From NCBI RefSeq assembly GCF_040822065.1, contig NZ_CP162005.1, forward strand, positions 4,402,001-4,466,000: a stretch of 64,000 nucleotides of DNA, given 5' to 3'. Of the stretch, positions 17,912-26,952 are shown piece by piece. The first letter of the stretch is position 1, and each line of letters starts with the position of its first letter. The stretch is from Pedobacter sp. WC2423 (GTDB lineage: Bacteria; Bacteroidota; Bacteroidia; Sphingobacteriales; Sphingobacteriaceae). The position numbers and the translations under genes are program-made. Under the pieces are notes generated by a model. It did no database searches. It was not told the origin of the DNA and was given only the letters and a program-made list of their open reading frames with translations.

Positions 17912-19282
17912 ATGAGGAAAATTTACACACTGGGTTTTTTATTAATTACAGCATTGCTTTCAAGCTGCGGAAAAGGTGGACAAGGAGAGCTTGTTGGTGT
18001 ATATAATAAAAAATTTAATAACAAAAAAATGCCTAGGGGAATGGTTTACATCCCTCAGGGCAAAACGCTTATTGGTATGTCTGACGAGGATATTAATAAC
18101 TCACAGACTTCTCCCAGTAAGATGACCTCATTCAGTGCGTTCTATATGGACGAAACTGAGATCACCAACGCAAAGTACAGACAGTTTGTGAATTGGGTAA
18201 GAGATTCAGTGGCTTTAACCAGTGTTGGCCCGGGCGGAGCTCCAGGTTATTTTATTACGCCTAAAGGTCAGACTGCAGGCGGAGCTAGCCTTACCTCAGG
18301 GCAGAAAAATATTGACTGGAAAAAAGTTGGTAACGGTTCTGCCATGTGGAACGATAAAAAAGGTGGCCTGAGCAATAAATTCAAAGACATGTATTACGCA
18401 GGTGATGACGCATTGCCTGGCCGCAATGACTTAGACATCAGAAAATTAAGATATTCTTATAGTTTCGTAAACCTTGACCTGGCAGAAGCCGGAAGAAAAG
18501 ATCCGACAAAAAAACGTAAAGACTTTATTGAAAGTTATGTGGATTCACCGGATCCGAATAACCCAAACCAGTTTCCTTCAATCAGTGTTTACCCGGATAC
18601 GATGGTTTGGAAAATAGATTATTCTTATTCTCAGAATGACCCGATGGTGAAATCTTACTTCAATCACCCTTCTTATGATAATTATCCTGTAGTAGGGGTA
18701 AGCTGGGAACAAGCGAATGCATTTTGCTTCTGGCGTACCCGCTTATATGAGCCGGTTGCTGCCTCCAGAAAAATTCCTTTAAGCTCGCGCCCTGAGTACA
18801 GATTACCTACTGATGCTGAATTTGAATATGCAGCAAGAGGTGGTAATGTGAAAACAAAATACCCATGGGGCGGGCCTTATGTAAGAAATACAAAAGGATG
18901 TATGCAAGCCAACTTCAAAGTAGGCAGAGGAAACTACTCCGATGACGGCGGTTTATATACCGTGAATGTGAAATCTTATTTCCCCAATGATTATGGCCTG
19001 TACAATATGGCTGGTAACGTTGCGGAATGGACAGTAACAGCTTACAACAATTCAGCAGCACCTCAATTGCTGGATTTCAACCCGAATTTCACTTATGTAG
19101 CTAAAACTACGGATAGTAAATACCTTAAACGTAAAGTAGTCAGAGGCGGATCGTGGAAAGACATCGGTTTCTTCCTTCAAAACGCAGTTGGTACTTACGA
19201 ATACCAGGACCAGGCAAGATCATACATCGGATTCAGATGTGTTGCTTCTTATGCGGGCACTGACATTCACTTCAAAAATTAA
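17912..19282 (+). CDS. gldK: T9SS outer-membrane ring lipoprotein GldK (PorK)
   Basis: 456 residues. A lipoprotein signal ends in LLSSC (Cys19), followed by an FGE-sulfatase/SUMF1-type domain: GMVYIPQGKTLIGM, FYMDETEITNAKYRQFV, PVVGVSWEQANAFCFWR, RLPTDAEFEYAARGG, YNMAGNVAEW and VRGGSWKD...GFRCV. GldK (PorK in Porphyromonas) forms, with GldN, the large ring under the outer membrane of the type IX secretion system. The fold is shared with formylglycine-generating enzyme, but the role in GldK is structural. It is the first gene of gldKLMN. The upstream 190 bases hold the hemD terminator and presumably the promoter. Confidence 0.96.
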   Translation: MRKIYTLGFLLITALLSSCGKGGQGELVGVYNKKFNNKKMPRGMVYIPQGKTLIGMSDEDINNSQTSPSKMTSFSAFYMDETEITNAKYRQFVNWVRDSVALTSVGPGGAPGYFITPKGQTAGGASLTSGQKNIDWKKVGNGSAMWNDKKGGLSNKFKDMYYAGDDALPGRNDLDIRKLRYSYSFVNLDLAEAGRKDPTKKRKDFIESYVDSPDPNNPNQFPSISVYPDTMVWKIDYSYSQNDPMVKSYFNHPSYDNYPVVGVSWEQANAFCFWRTRLYEPVAASRKIPLSSRPEYRLPTDAEFEYAARGGNVKTKYPWGGPYVRNTKGCMQANFKVGRGNYSDDGGLYTVNVKSYFPNDYGLYNMAGNVAEWTVTAYNNSAAPQLLDFNPNFTYVAKTTDSKYLKRKVVRGGSWKDIGFFLQNAVGTYEYQDQARSYIGFRCVASYAGTDIHFKN

Positions 19283-19335
19283 GTTGATTCAATCTCAATT
19301 ATAACTTTTAAAAATAATACCTATCTAGTAGTAAT

Positions 19336-20142
19336 ATGGCAGCTAAAAAGAATTCTAATTGGTTACACTCGGCAATCTCATGGGGTGCGAGTATTGTAAT
19401 TTTGGGAGCGTTATGTAAAATCCTTCACATCGGAGGTATTTGGGGAAGTTATGCAATTGGTATTGGTCTGGGCGTTGAGGCGGCTTTGTTCTTTATCACC
19501 GGATTTTTTCCGCCAGAACCAGAATTGGCCTGGGAAAAAGTATATCCTGAATTGAGAGATGATTTTAAAGGCGAATTGCCTGTAGCTACTGCAAGACCAG
19601 TTGCTGCGGCAGGAGTTTCTTCTACAGCAGCTTTAGATAAAATGATGGGCGATGCTAAAATCGGTCCTGAATTAATCGAAAGCCTGGGTAACGGATTACG
19701 TAACTTCGGGGACAAAGTAGCGACTATCTCAACAGTGGCTGATGCAGCGGTAGCAACCAATGATTTTACAGGAAAGGTAAAACAAGCTTCTGCTGGTTTT
19801 GATCAGCTGAATGGTGCATTCAGTAAAGCGACTTCTCAACTTGTAGAACTGGGCGAAAGTGGTAATGCTTCAAAATCTTACCATGAGCAGGTTAATAACC
19901 TGTCTAAAAATCTATCTGCCTTAAATGCGGTTTATGAATTAGAGTTACAGGATTCAACTACCCACCTTAAATCAATGAATAAATTCTATCAGAACCTTTC
20001 TGCGACGATGAATAATTTCAATGAATCGATGGATGATTCGAAACAATTTAAGGAAGAAGTAGGTAAACTGGCTAAAAATCTTTCTTCGCTGAATGCTATT
20101 TATGGCAATATGTTAACAGCGATGAACCAGCCACGTCCATAA
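19336..20142 (+). CDS. gldL: T9SS inner-membrane motor protein GldL (PorL)
   Basis: 268 residues. Two transmembrane helices (about 14-31 and 36-55) are followed by a cytoplasmic region with three repeat-like helical blocks, such as YHEQVNNLSKNLSALNAVYELEL, FNESMDDSKQFKEEVGKLAKN and KNLSSLNAIY. Glu48 in the second helix sits where GldL carries the membrane Glu implicated in proton-driven rotation. GldL pentamers around a GldM dimer form the proton-motive motor that powers type IX secretion and gliding. It lies 53 bases after gldK and 44 before gldM. Confidence 0.95.
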   Translation: MAAKKNSNWLHSAISWGASIVILGALCKILHIGGIWGSYAIGIGLGVEAALFFITGFFPPEPELAWEKVYPELRDDFKGELPVATARPVAAAGVSSTAALDKMMGDAKIGPELIESLGNGLRNFGDKVATISTVADAAVATNDFTGKVKQASAGFDQLNGAFSKATSQLVELGESGNASKSYHEQVNNLSKNLSALNAVYELELQDSTTHLKSMNKFYQNLSATMNNFNESMDDSKQFKEEVGKLAKNLSSLNAIYGNMLTAMNQPRP

Positions 20143-20186
20143 TCAGGTAATCAATTTATTTTAATCACCACAGAGAACCATAACTA

Positions 20187-21725
20187 ATGGCCGGAGGAAA
20201 AGAAACAACGAGGCAGAAGATGATCAATATCATGTATTTGGTATTGTTAGCTATGCTTGCGCTAAACGTATCTGATACTATACTGAATGCCTTTAAGAAT
20301 ATCAATGATAGTTTGGATTCGTCACGGACGAATGTAAGCACAAGCATTGATCAGTTGTTCACTGCATTTCAGAATACTAAACTTAAAGAGGAGCCTGGAA
20401 GGGCACAGCCGATTTGGGATAAAGCCAATCAGGCAAAAAAATATGCGGATGACCTGAATGGTTATATTCAGCAATTGAAACAACAATTTAATACTGCCGG
20501 TGGCGGTATCGATCCTGAAACTGGTGACCTGAAAGAAAGAGGAAATCAGGATATCGCTCAGGGTATCATGATCAATGCTAAAGAAGGCGAGAAGCTGAAA
20601 GCAAAGATTAATGAAACACGCGAAAAATTAATTGCACTTTTAGAGGCTGAAGACCGTAAACATGTTTCCTTTTCTTTGGAAGCGAAGGATGCAGAAAAAA
20701 GCATAGAGGGTAAAAAGAAGTGGGAAGATATTAACTTCGGAGAAGGTACGCCATTAACTGCTGCAAATACAGTATTGACTAAAATTCAGTCGGATACAAG
20801 AAATGCAGAGGCTGAAATTGTTAAGAAATTGTTCGGAAACATGGATAAGTCGCTGGTTAATCTTGATCAGTTTGCAGCTGTAGCGGTTGCGCCGACTTCT
20901 TACGTAATTCAGGGACAACCTTACAGTGCACAAGTATTTTTAACAGCAAGTGATTCTAAATCAAGTCCTGAAATAAGTGTTGGCGGTGGAAAATTAGCTA
21001 TTAAAGACGGTAAAGGAACTTATACAGGAGGAACTGGTTCTGTAGGGGTGTTTAAATGGGTTGGAACAATCCGTGTAAAACAAACTGACGGACAGATTAA
21101 AGAATACAGAACTCCGGAACAGACTTACCAGGTTGCTAAGCCATCAGCTACGGTTTCACCTGATAAGATGAATGTAATTTATGCCGGTATTCCGAATCCG
21201 TTCTCTGTTTCGGCAGCAGGTTTTCCTTTGGAAAGTGTGAAAGCAAGTATTTCAGGCGGCTCAATGAGCGGTTCAAATGGTAAATATTCAGTGAGCGTAG
21301 GTGGTGATCAGATCGGTAAAACAGTAAACATTAATGTGACTGCGAATAATGCTGGTAAAACTGTCAACTTAGGCTCACAACAGTTCAGAGTAAAAGCATT
21401 ACCAACACCAAAAGCCTTTATTAAAGGTAAATCTGGTGGAAATGTTGAGCTGGAATGGTTGGCAAGATCTGGTGCAATTGAGACCCAGCTGGATGATTTT
21501 GTGTTTGACATTAAATATAAAGTAATCAGGTTTAACGCTACCTTTATTAATCCAAGATCGGATGCCGTGAATATCCCTAACAGTGGTGGTTCATTTAGCG
21601 GTCAGATCAAAGGTGCTTTGAATTCGATTAAACCAGGGGCGACGGTAATCTTTAAAGATATTATCGCTGAAGGACCTGACGGCAGACAAAAGAATTTAGA
21701 TGGTATCACATTTACAGCTAAATAG
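20187..21725 (+). CDS. gldM: T9SS motor/periplasmic shaft protein GldM (PorM)
   Basis: 512 residues. The N-terminus MAGGKETTRQKMINIMYLVLLAMLALNVS gives the single transmembrane helix (about 12-30) characteristic of GldM. A long periplasmic part follows, with a helical domain (about 35-215) and beta-rich domains to the end. GldM dimers pass through the GldL ring and reach across the periplasm to the GldK/GldN ring, transmitting motor rotation. Length and layout match the family. The stop overlaps nothing: gldN starts eight bases downstream. Confidence 0.96.
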   Translation: MAGGKETTRQKMINIMYLVLLAMLALNVSDTILNAFKNINDSLDSSRTNVSTSIDQLFTAFQNTKLKEEPGRAQPIWDKANQAKKYADDLNGYIQQLKQQFNTAGGGIDPETGDLKERGNQDIAQGIMINAKEGEKLKAKINETREKLIALLEAEDRKHVSFSLEAKDAEKSIEGKKKWEDINFGEGTPLTAANTVLTKIQSDTRNAEAEIVKKLFGNMDKSLVNLDQFAAVAVAPTSYVIQGQPYSAQVFLTASDSKSSPEISVGGGKLAIKDGKGTYTGGTGSVGVFKWVGTIRVKQTDGQIKEYRTPEQTYQVAKPSATVSPDKMNVIYAGIPNPFSVSAAGFPLESVKASISGGSMSGSNGKYSVSVGGDQIGKTVNINVTANNAGKTVNLGSQQFRVKALPTPKAFIKGKSGGNVELEWLARSGAIETQLDDFVFDIKYKVIRFNATFINPRSDAVNIPNSGGSFSGQIKGALNSIKPGATVIFKDIIAEGPDGRQKNLDGITFTAK

Positions 21726-21732
21726 AATCAAG

Positions 21733-22821
21733 ATGAAACAATTTCTATATCTGATTATCCTGTTATTCGTGGGAACTGAGACGTTCGCTCAGAGCAAACC
21801 TGTAAAACCAGTCGTTAGTCAGCGTCCGAAGGTAAAGCCAGCAAAATCAACTCCTGCGGAAGTTATGCCTGCTACGGATGCGGTTGCAGTGCCTGCTGCA
21901 GATGTAGTTAAACCTGTACCTGAAACGGTAACTCCAATCAATACTCCTGCAGTTAGTACACCTGCTATAAATTCACCATCGGTTAATGCACCAGTAGTAG
22001 CTACATCAACTGCGGCAGCCACTACACCTTTGCTTAAAAAATCGAAGATCAAGACTCCTCCAAAAGATGGTTTCTTTGCGAGAAAAGATGTAGACAGCAG
22101 CGTAATGGTTCCTTATGCAGATGTAAGAGAAGAAGATGTATTTTATTCTAAACGTATCTGGAGAGAACTGGATTTACGGGATACGATCAATTCAGTATTA
22201 AATACAGAAAACTCTAAACTGATCGAAATTATACTGGAAGCCATTGGAAATGAAGAGCTAACTGCTTATTCACCTAAAGATACTACTGCTGGAAAAGTCC
22301 TGGAAGACAATGACGCTTTCAAGATTGCTTTGACTTCGGCCGAAGCATTGAGAAATGCAAGAGGAACTTCTGAAGGAGAAGCTGATGAAAAAGGTAAAAT
22401 AGGAGACCCGGTATTGAAACGCTTAAGAGCGGATGAATTTTTAAAATACAGAATTAAAGAAGACTGGATCCTGGATGTTAAAAGATCAATCTTTGAACCG
22501 CGTATTGTTGGTCTTGCACCCATGAAAATGGTAGAAGGTAACTGGCAACCCGTATTCTGGATCTATTACGATGAAGCCCGGACCATATTGAGCAAGAAAA
22601 AATTACAGGATCCATCGAATGATGCATCGGTGTTAACTTTCGATGATTTTTTTGTCAGACGCCTGTTCTCGAGTAATATCGTGAAAGAAACAAATCCATC
22701 TAATAAAACAATTGTGGAGATGCTAAATCAGACCGATCCTAAAGATCCAAGAAAGTTATACGAATCTGAAAGGATTAAAAAGGGAATGGCCGACTACGAA
22801 CAAAGTTTGTGGGAATACTAA
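21733..22821 (+). CDS. gldN: T9SS ring protein GldN (PorN)
   Basis: 362 residues from the ATG at 21733, chosen because it begins a signal peptide (MKQFLYLIILLFVGTETFAQ); an in-frame start at 21700 overlapping gldM is unlikely. The conserved GldN domain runs from about residue 110 (DGFFARKDVDSS...YADVREEDVFYSKRIWRELDL) to the end. Between them lies a roughly 85-residue low-complexity segment rich in Ala, Pro, Val and Thr, an apparently flexible spacer between the signal and the ring domain. GldN binds GldK in the periplasmic ring of T9SS. It closes the gldKLMN operon, which ends at a long palindromic terminator. Confidence 0.95.
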   Translation: MKQFLYLIILLFVGTETFAQSKPVKPVVSQRPKVKPAKSTPAEVMPATDAVAVPAADVVKPVPETVTPINTPAVSTPAINSPSVNAPVVATSTAAATTPLLKKSKIKTPPKDGFFARKDVDSSVMVPYADVREEDVFYSKRIWRELDLRDTINSVLNTENSKLIEIILEAIGNEELTAYSPKDTTAGKVLEDNDAFKIALTSAEALRNARGTSEGEADEKGKIGDPVLKRLRADEFLKYRIKEDWILDVKRSIFEPRIVGLAPMKMVEGNWQPVFWIYYDEARTILSKKKLQDPSNDASVLTFDDFFVRRLFSSNIVKETNPSNKTIVEMLNQTDPKDPRKLYESERIKKGMADYEQSLWEY

Positions 22822-22832
22822 AGTCCTGAACA

Positions 22833-22892
22833 GTATAAAAACATAAAAAGTGCCGCTATCATTAGATAGCGGCACTTTTTATGTTTTTATAC
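22833..22892. terminator. Bidirectional terminator: 28-bp perfect palindrome
   Basis: Arms 22833-22860 and 22865-22892 are perfect complements over 28 bases around the loop ATTA. The central GC-rich part is GTGCCGCTATC and the outer parts are A and T rich, giving U tracts both ways. It serves gldN (plus) and uvrC (minus). Confidence 0.95.
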
Positions 22893-22918
22893 ACTTTGTA
22901 CTGAAAAGATCAGCCTGT

Positions 22919-24724
22919 TTAAGTAGTCTTCGGAGCAAAATGAGTCAGTAAAGTTTTAACCTGTGCTTTGTTCAGTACAGTTTCCAATTCGGCCGCTGTA
23001 GCCTCCCGTATCTTTTTAACCGATTTAAAATGACGTAAAAGCTTATCGGCAGTTGTCTTGCCAATACCCGGAATATCTTCCAGTTCGGTCTTTAAAGTAC
23101 CCTGATCTCTTTTCTTTCTGTGAAAGGTGATCCCAAAACGGTGGGCCTCATCACGAAGCTGCTGGATAACTTTTAACGTCTCCGATTTCTTGTCCAGATG
23201 CAGCGGGTAACTATCTCCCGGATAATATAACTCTTCCAGCCTTTTGGCAATACCGATGACTGTGACTTTATGTTCTATCCCTAATTTTTTTAAACTGCTT
23301 ACTGCCGACGATAGCTGGCCTTTACCACCGTCAATGATGATGAGCTGAGGTAATGACTCCTCTTCTTCTAACATGCGCTTATATCGCCTGTAAACTGCTT
23401 CTTCCATGGTCGCAAAATCATTCGGGCCTTCTACTGTTTTTACATTGAAGTGCCGGTAATCTTTTTTAGAAGGTTTGGCATCTTTAAAGACAACAATTGC
23501 TGAAACAGGATAAGCTCCCTGGAAGTTCGAGTTATCGAAACATTCAATATGAACAGGCAGCTGTGTCAGCATCAGGTCTTTCTGCATTTGTGTTAAAATA
23601 CGTTCAGACCGTAAATCAGGATTTAGTTTCTCATACTGGTTCAGCTTTTCACGTCTGAAAAACAATACATTTTTATGGGAAAGTTCCAGCAGGTTTTTCT
23701 TTTCACCCAGCTTGGGAACAGTAAACTTTAAATTTTCATCCTTTAGTTTAATATCGAAAGGAACGATAATCTCTCTGGAAGTACTGCTGAACTTCGTCCT
23801 GAATTCAGTAATGGCCAGGGTAAGCAGTTCTTCATCAGATTCGTCCAGACGTTTTTTGATCTCTATGGTCTGCGTCTGAATGATACTTCCATTCATGATC
23901 TTTAAGTAATTGACAAAAGCATAACGCTCATCAGAAGCAATACTCACCACATCTACATTGGTAATAGAGCTGTTGACTACAGTTGATTTACTTTGATACT
24001 TTTCCAGGACCAGTAATTTTTTCTGATACTGATGGGCATATTCAAAATTCAGTTCATCAACTGCTTTTTTGATTACCTGTTTAACATCTTTGATTACATT
24101 ACCGATTTTTCCATTCAGAATATCTTTGATCTCTGTTATACTCTGATCATAATCTTCATCCGACTGATAAGCCTGACAAGGCCCCTTACAATTGCCAATC
24201 TGATATTCCAGACAGACTTTGAATTTCCCGGCATGGATGTTTTCGTCTGTGAGCGGGAGGTTACAGGTACGTAAAGGATAAGTCTCTTTGATCAGGTCGA
24301 GGATGGTATGCATCATCCCTACAGAGGCATAAGGGCCAAAATAGGTGGATCCGTCTTTGATCATTTTCCGTGTCCAGTACAGACGCGGAAAAGGTTCTTT
24401 TTTGATAATAATCCATGGATAGGTCTTATCATCTTTCAGCATGATATTATACCTTGGCTGATGTTTTTTTATCAGGCTGTTTTCCAGCAGCCAGGCATCG
24501 ATCTCGGTATCAACAATCGTAAAAGTAATCTTGCGGATCTTGGAAACCAATACCCGTGTTTTACCATTCATCTGGTTGTCCTGATTGAAATAAGAGCCGA
24601 CACGGTTTCTTAAATCTTTGGCTTTGCCGATATAAATGAGCGTATCTTCCTGATCCCAGTATTGATAAACACCGGGTTTATGCGGAATATCGGCTAATGC
24701 CTTTTTGTAATCAAAAATGCTCAT
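22919..24724 (-). CDS. uvrC: Excinuclease ABC subunit UvrC
   Basis: 601 residues, normal length. An N-terminal GIY-YIG nuclease domain (GVYQYW...LIYIGKAKDLRNRV, residues 18-42) makes the 3' incision. A UVR motif for UvrB contact lies at about 200-235, an RNase H-like endonuclease domain (ECFDNSNFQGAYPVSA, IIDGGKGQLS, and HRFGITFHRKKR) makes the 5' incision, and C-terminal helix-hairpin-helix motifs (DIPGIGKTTADKLL) bind DNA. It is co-oriented with the penicillin-binding protein gene upstream, whose stop is at 24725, so the two genes abut exactly. Confidence 0.97.
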   Translation of the reverse strand: MSIFDYKKALADIPHKPGVYQYWDQEDTLIYIGKAKDLRNRVGSYFNQDNQMNGKTRVLVSKIRKITFTIVDTEIDAWLLENSLIKKHQPRYNIMLKDDKTYPWIIIKKEPFPRLYWTRKMIKDGSTYFGPYASVGMMHTILDLIKETYPLRTCNLPLTDENIHAGKFKVCLEYQIGNCKGPCQAYQSDEDYDQSITEIKDILNGKIGNVIKDVKQVIKKAVDELNFEYAHQYQKKLLVLEKYQSKSTVVNSSITNVDVVSIASDERYAFVNYLKIMNGSIIQTQTIEIKKRLDESDEELLTLAITEFRTKFSSTSREIIVPFDIKLKDENLKFTVPKLGEKKNLLELSHKNVLFFRREKLNQYEKLNPDLRSERILTQMQKDLMLTQLPVHIECFDNSNFQGAYPVSAIVVFKDAKPSKKDYRHFNVKTVEGPNDFATMEEAVYRRYKRMLEEEESLPQLIIIDGGKGQLSSAVSSLKKLGIEHKVTVIGIAKRLEELYYPGDSYPLHLDKKSETLKVIQQLRDEAHRFGITFHRKKRDQGTLKTELEDIPGIGKTTADKLLRHFKSVKKIREATAAELETVLNKAQVKTLLTHFAPKTT

Positions 24725-26950
24725 TTAAAAACCCAGCTTCTTGTCCAGTTCTGTAGTATCCGTTTGTTGCTGTTGATATTGGTTACAATCGTAAGTGATG
24801 GATACGCCGCTTTTAGGTACTTCAAAGTCGGCTTTACTCACCTTTAATTTAGGGTTGGCATATACTTTCTTAAAGAAACCACCAAAAACAGGCATGGCTG
24901 TTTTCGATCCCTCACCTTCTCTGGTATTGATAAAGTGAAATGCACGGTCTTCACAACCTGTCCAAACCCCGGCAACCAGATCAGGAGTAATCCCTACGAA
25001 CCATCCATCAGAGTTATTCTGTGTTGTTCCGGTTTTACCACCAATAGGATTTTTCAGTCCGTATTTACCAATCAGACCATAACCATAACCATTTTTCACT
25101 ACACCTTCCAGCATACGTGTCATCACATAAGCAACGTCTTCGTTCATTGCAGGATGTTTTTGTGGTGTTTGAGAAAACAGTACTACTCCGTTTTTATCTT
25201 CTATTCTTAAAATATAAGTGGGTTGCGTCCACACACCTTTATTCGCAAATACACTATAAGCACCTACCATATCAAATACAGAGGCATCAAATGAACCTAG
25301 TGCAATAGATGGATAAGCAGGTACATCTGACGTGATTCCCATTCTTTTAGCCAGGGTAGCGACCGCAGTAGGGCCTACTTGTTTCATCAGGTAAGCGGCA
25401 ATATAATTCTGAGAAAAAGCAAGTGCTTTCTGCAAGGTGATATAACCTGGTAAGGTACCACCTGATTTTGGCGTCCATGGCGCACTCCCCGGAACTTCAA
25501 TCGTTACTGGCTCATTCAAGACCTGATAACAGGGTGAATAACCGTTTTCTATAGCTACAGAATAAGTGAAAGGTTTGGCTGTTGAACCTACTTGTCTGGT
25601 TCCCATTTTTACCTGATCGTATTTGAAATGCTCGTAATTGATACCACCAACCCATGCTTTAACATATCCTGTTTTCGGATCCATAGCCATCATGGCATTT
25701 CTTAACAGCAGTTTATAATATTTTACAGAATCCACCGGCTTCATCAGGGTATCCAGATTTCCTTTCCAGGTGAAAATGCTCATTTCGGCCGGGGTATTGA
25801 AGTCTGCTTTAATTTCTGACTCAGATTTTCCTTCCAGCTGTAAAGCTTTGTAACGGTCAGATCTTTTAATCCCCTGCTCAATCTGCATTTCTTTATCCTT
25901 GAAAGGGTTTCTGCCTTTCCAGCCCTTTGTAAATTGTGCCTGCAAAACTTTCATCGCATCTCTTTGCGCTTCTTCGGCATAAACCTGCATATCGTAATTG
26001 ATGGTCGTGATAATTTTCAGTCCGTCCCTGTCCAGATCATACGGAGTACCATCTGCTTTTAAGATAGAGCGTTCCTGAAATATTTTCTTAATATCATTTT
26101 TCAATACTGCTCTGAAATACGGAGCAATTCCGTCATTTACAGTTGCTGCACTGAATTTAAGGGCTAAAGGTTTTGTTTTTTCTTCGTCAAACTGCTGTTG
26201 GGTCAGCAGGTCTTCTTTAACCATATTTGACATTACTGTATTTCGTCTGGCTAATGATCTTTCCGGGTTACGGGTAGGAGAATAGCGGGTAATTCCTTTT
26301 TGCAGTCCGACCAATGTAGCTGCTTGCGCTACCGTGAGCTTGTCTGGTGTTGTATTGAAATAAACTCTCGCCGCAGATTTAATTCCATAAGCCTGGTTAC
26401 CAAAATCTACAGTATTCAGGTACATGGTAATAATCTCTTCTTTAGTAAAGTTACGTTCCAGTTTTACCGCAACAATCCATTCCTGGAATTTCTGCATTAA
26501 ACGTTTGAAGAAGTTCTTTTGACGGCCTTCTTCCGAGAAAAGGTTAAGGGCTAATTGTTGTGTAATTGTACTTGCGCCTTGTTTTTTACCTATTAAATTG
26601 TAAAATATAATCGTAAATGTACGCTTGAAGTCAATGCCTGAGTGTTCTTTGAACCTGGTATCTTCTGTAGAGATCAGTGCATTGATTACATGCTGAGAAA
26701 TTTCAGGGTAAGTTACATTAGAGCGGTTCTGTACAAAATAGGTACCTAATACTCTTTTGTCCTCAGTTAATATTTCAGTAGCCTGATTACTTTTAGGGTG
26801 TTCAATATCTCTGAAAGAAGGCAGCGTTCCAAATAGCCCAAAACCGATTGCAACAATAAAGATTGCAAACAGGATCATCGCACCTATCAGTAACTTCCAG
26901 AGCGTAATGTTATAGCTTTTTATCTCTGCCGCCGAAATATTTTTGGTCAT
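24725..26950 (-). CDS. Class A penicillin-binding protein (PBP1A-like)
   Basis: 741 residues. One N-terminal transmembrane helix (about 15-40) is followed by a GT51 transglycosylase domain with ISTEDTRFKEHSGIDFKRT and GASTITQQLALNLF. The transpeptidase has SxxK in GSTAKPF (near residue 455), SQN in FSQNYIAAY and KTG in GGKTGTTQNN. It polymerises and crosslinks peptidoglycan in the periplasm. The stop codon abuts the uvrC start, and the PorW/SprE-like gene stop is two bases upstream of its start, so the three minus-strand genes form one block. Confidence 0.96.
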   Translation of the reverse strand: MTKNISAAEIKSYNITLWKLLIGAMILFAIFIVAIGFGLFGTLPSFRDIEHPKSNQATEILTEDKRVLGTYFVQNRSNVTYPEISQHVINALISTEDTRFKEHSGIDFKRTFTIIFYNLIGKKQGASTITQQLALNLFSEEGRQKNFFKRLMQKFQEWIVAVKLERNFTKEEIITMYLNTVDFGNQAYGIKSAARVYFNTTPDKLTVAQAATLVGLQKGITRYSPTRNPERSLARRNTVMSNMVKEDLLTQQQFDEEKTKPLALKFSAATVNDGIAPYFRAVLKNDIKKIFQERSILKADGTPYDLDRDGLKIITTINYDMQVYAEEAQRDAMKVLQAQFTKGWKGRNPFKDKEMQIEQGIKRSDRYKALQLEGKSESEIKADFNTPAEMSIFTWKGNLDTLMKPVDSVKYYKLLLRNAMMAMDPKTGYVKAWVGGINYEHFKYDQVKMGTRQVGSTAKPFTYSVAIENGYSPCYQVLNEPVTIEVPGSAPWTPKSGGTLPGYITLQKALAFSQNYIAAYLMKQVGPTAVATLAKRMGITSDVPAYPSIALGSFDASVFDMVGAYSVFANKGVWTQPTYILRIEDKNGVVLFSQTPQKHPAMNEDVAYVMTRMLEGVVKNGYGYGLIGKYGLKNPIGGKTGTTQNNSDGWFVGITPDLVAGVWTGCEDRAFHFINTREGEGSKTAMPVFGGFFKKVYANPKLKVSKADFEVPKSGVSITYDCNQYQQQQTDTTELDKKLGF

Positions 26951-26952
26951 TT

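Noticed and set aside
21819..22052. Minus-strand Thr/Gly-rich open frame in gldN
   Set aside because: Antisense of the GldN Ala/Pro linker, with no signal or start context.
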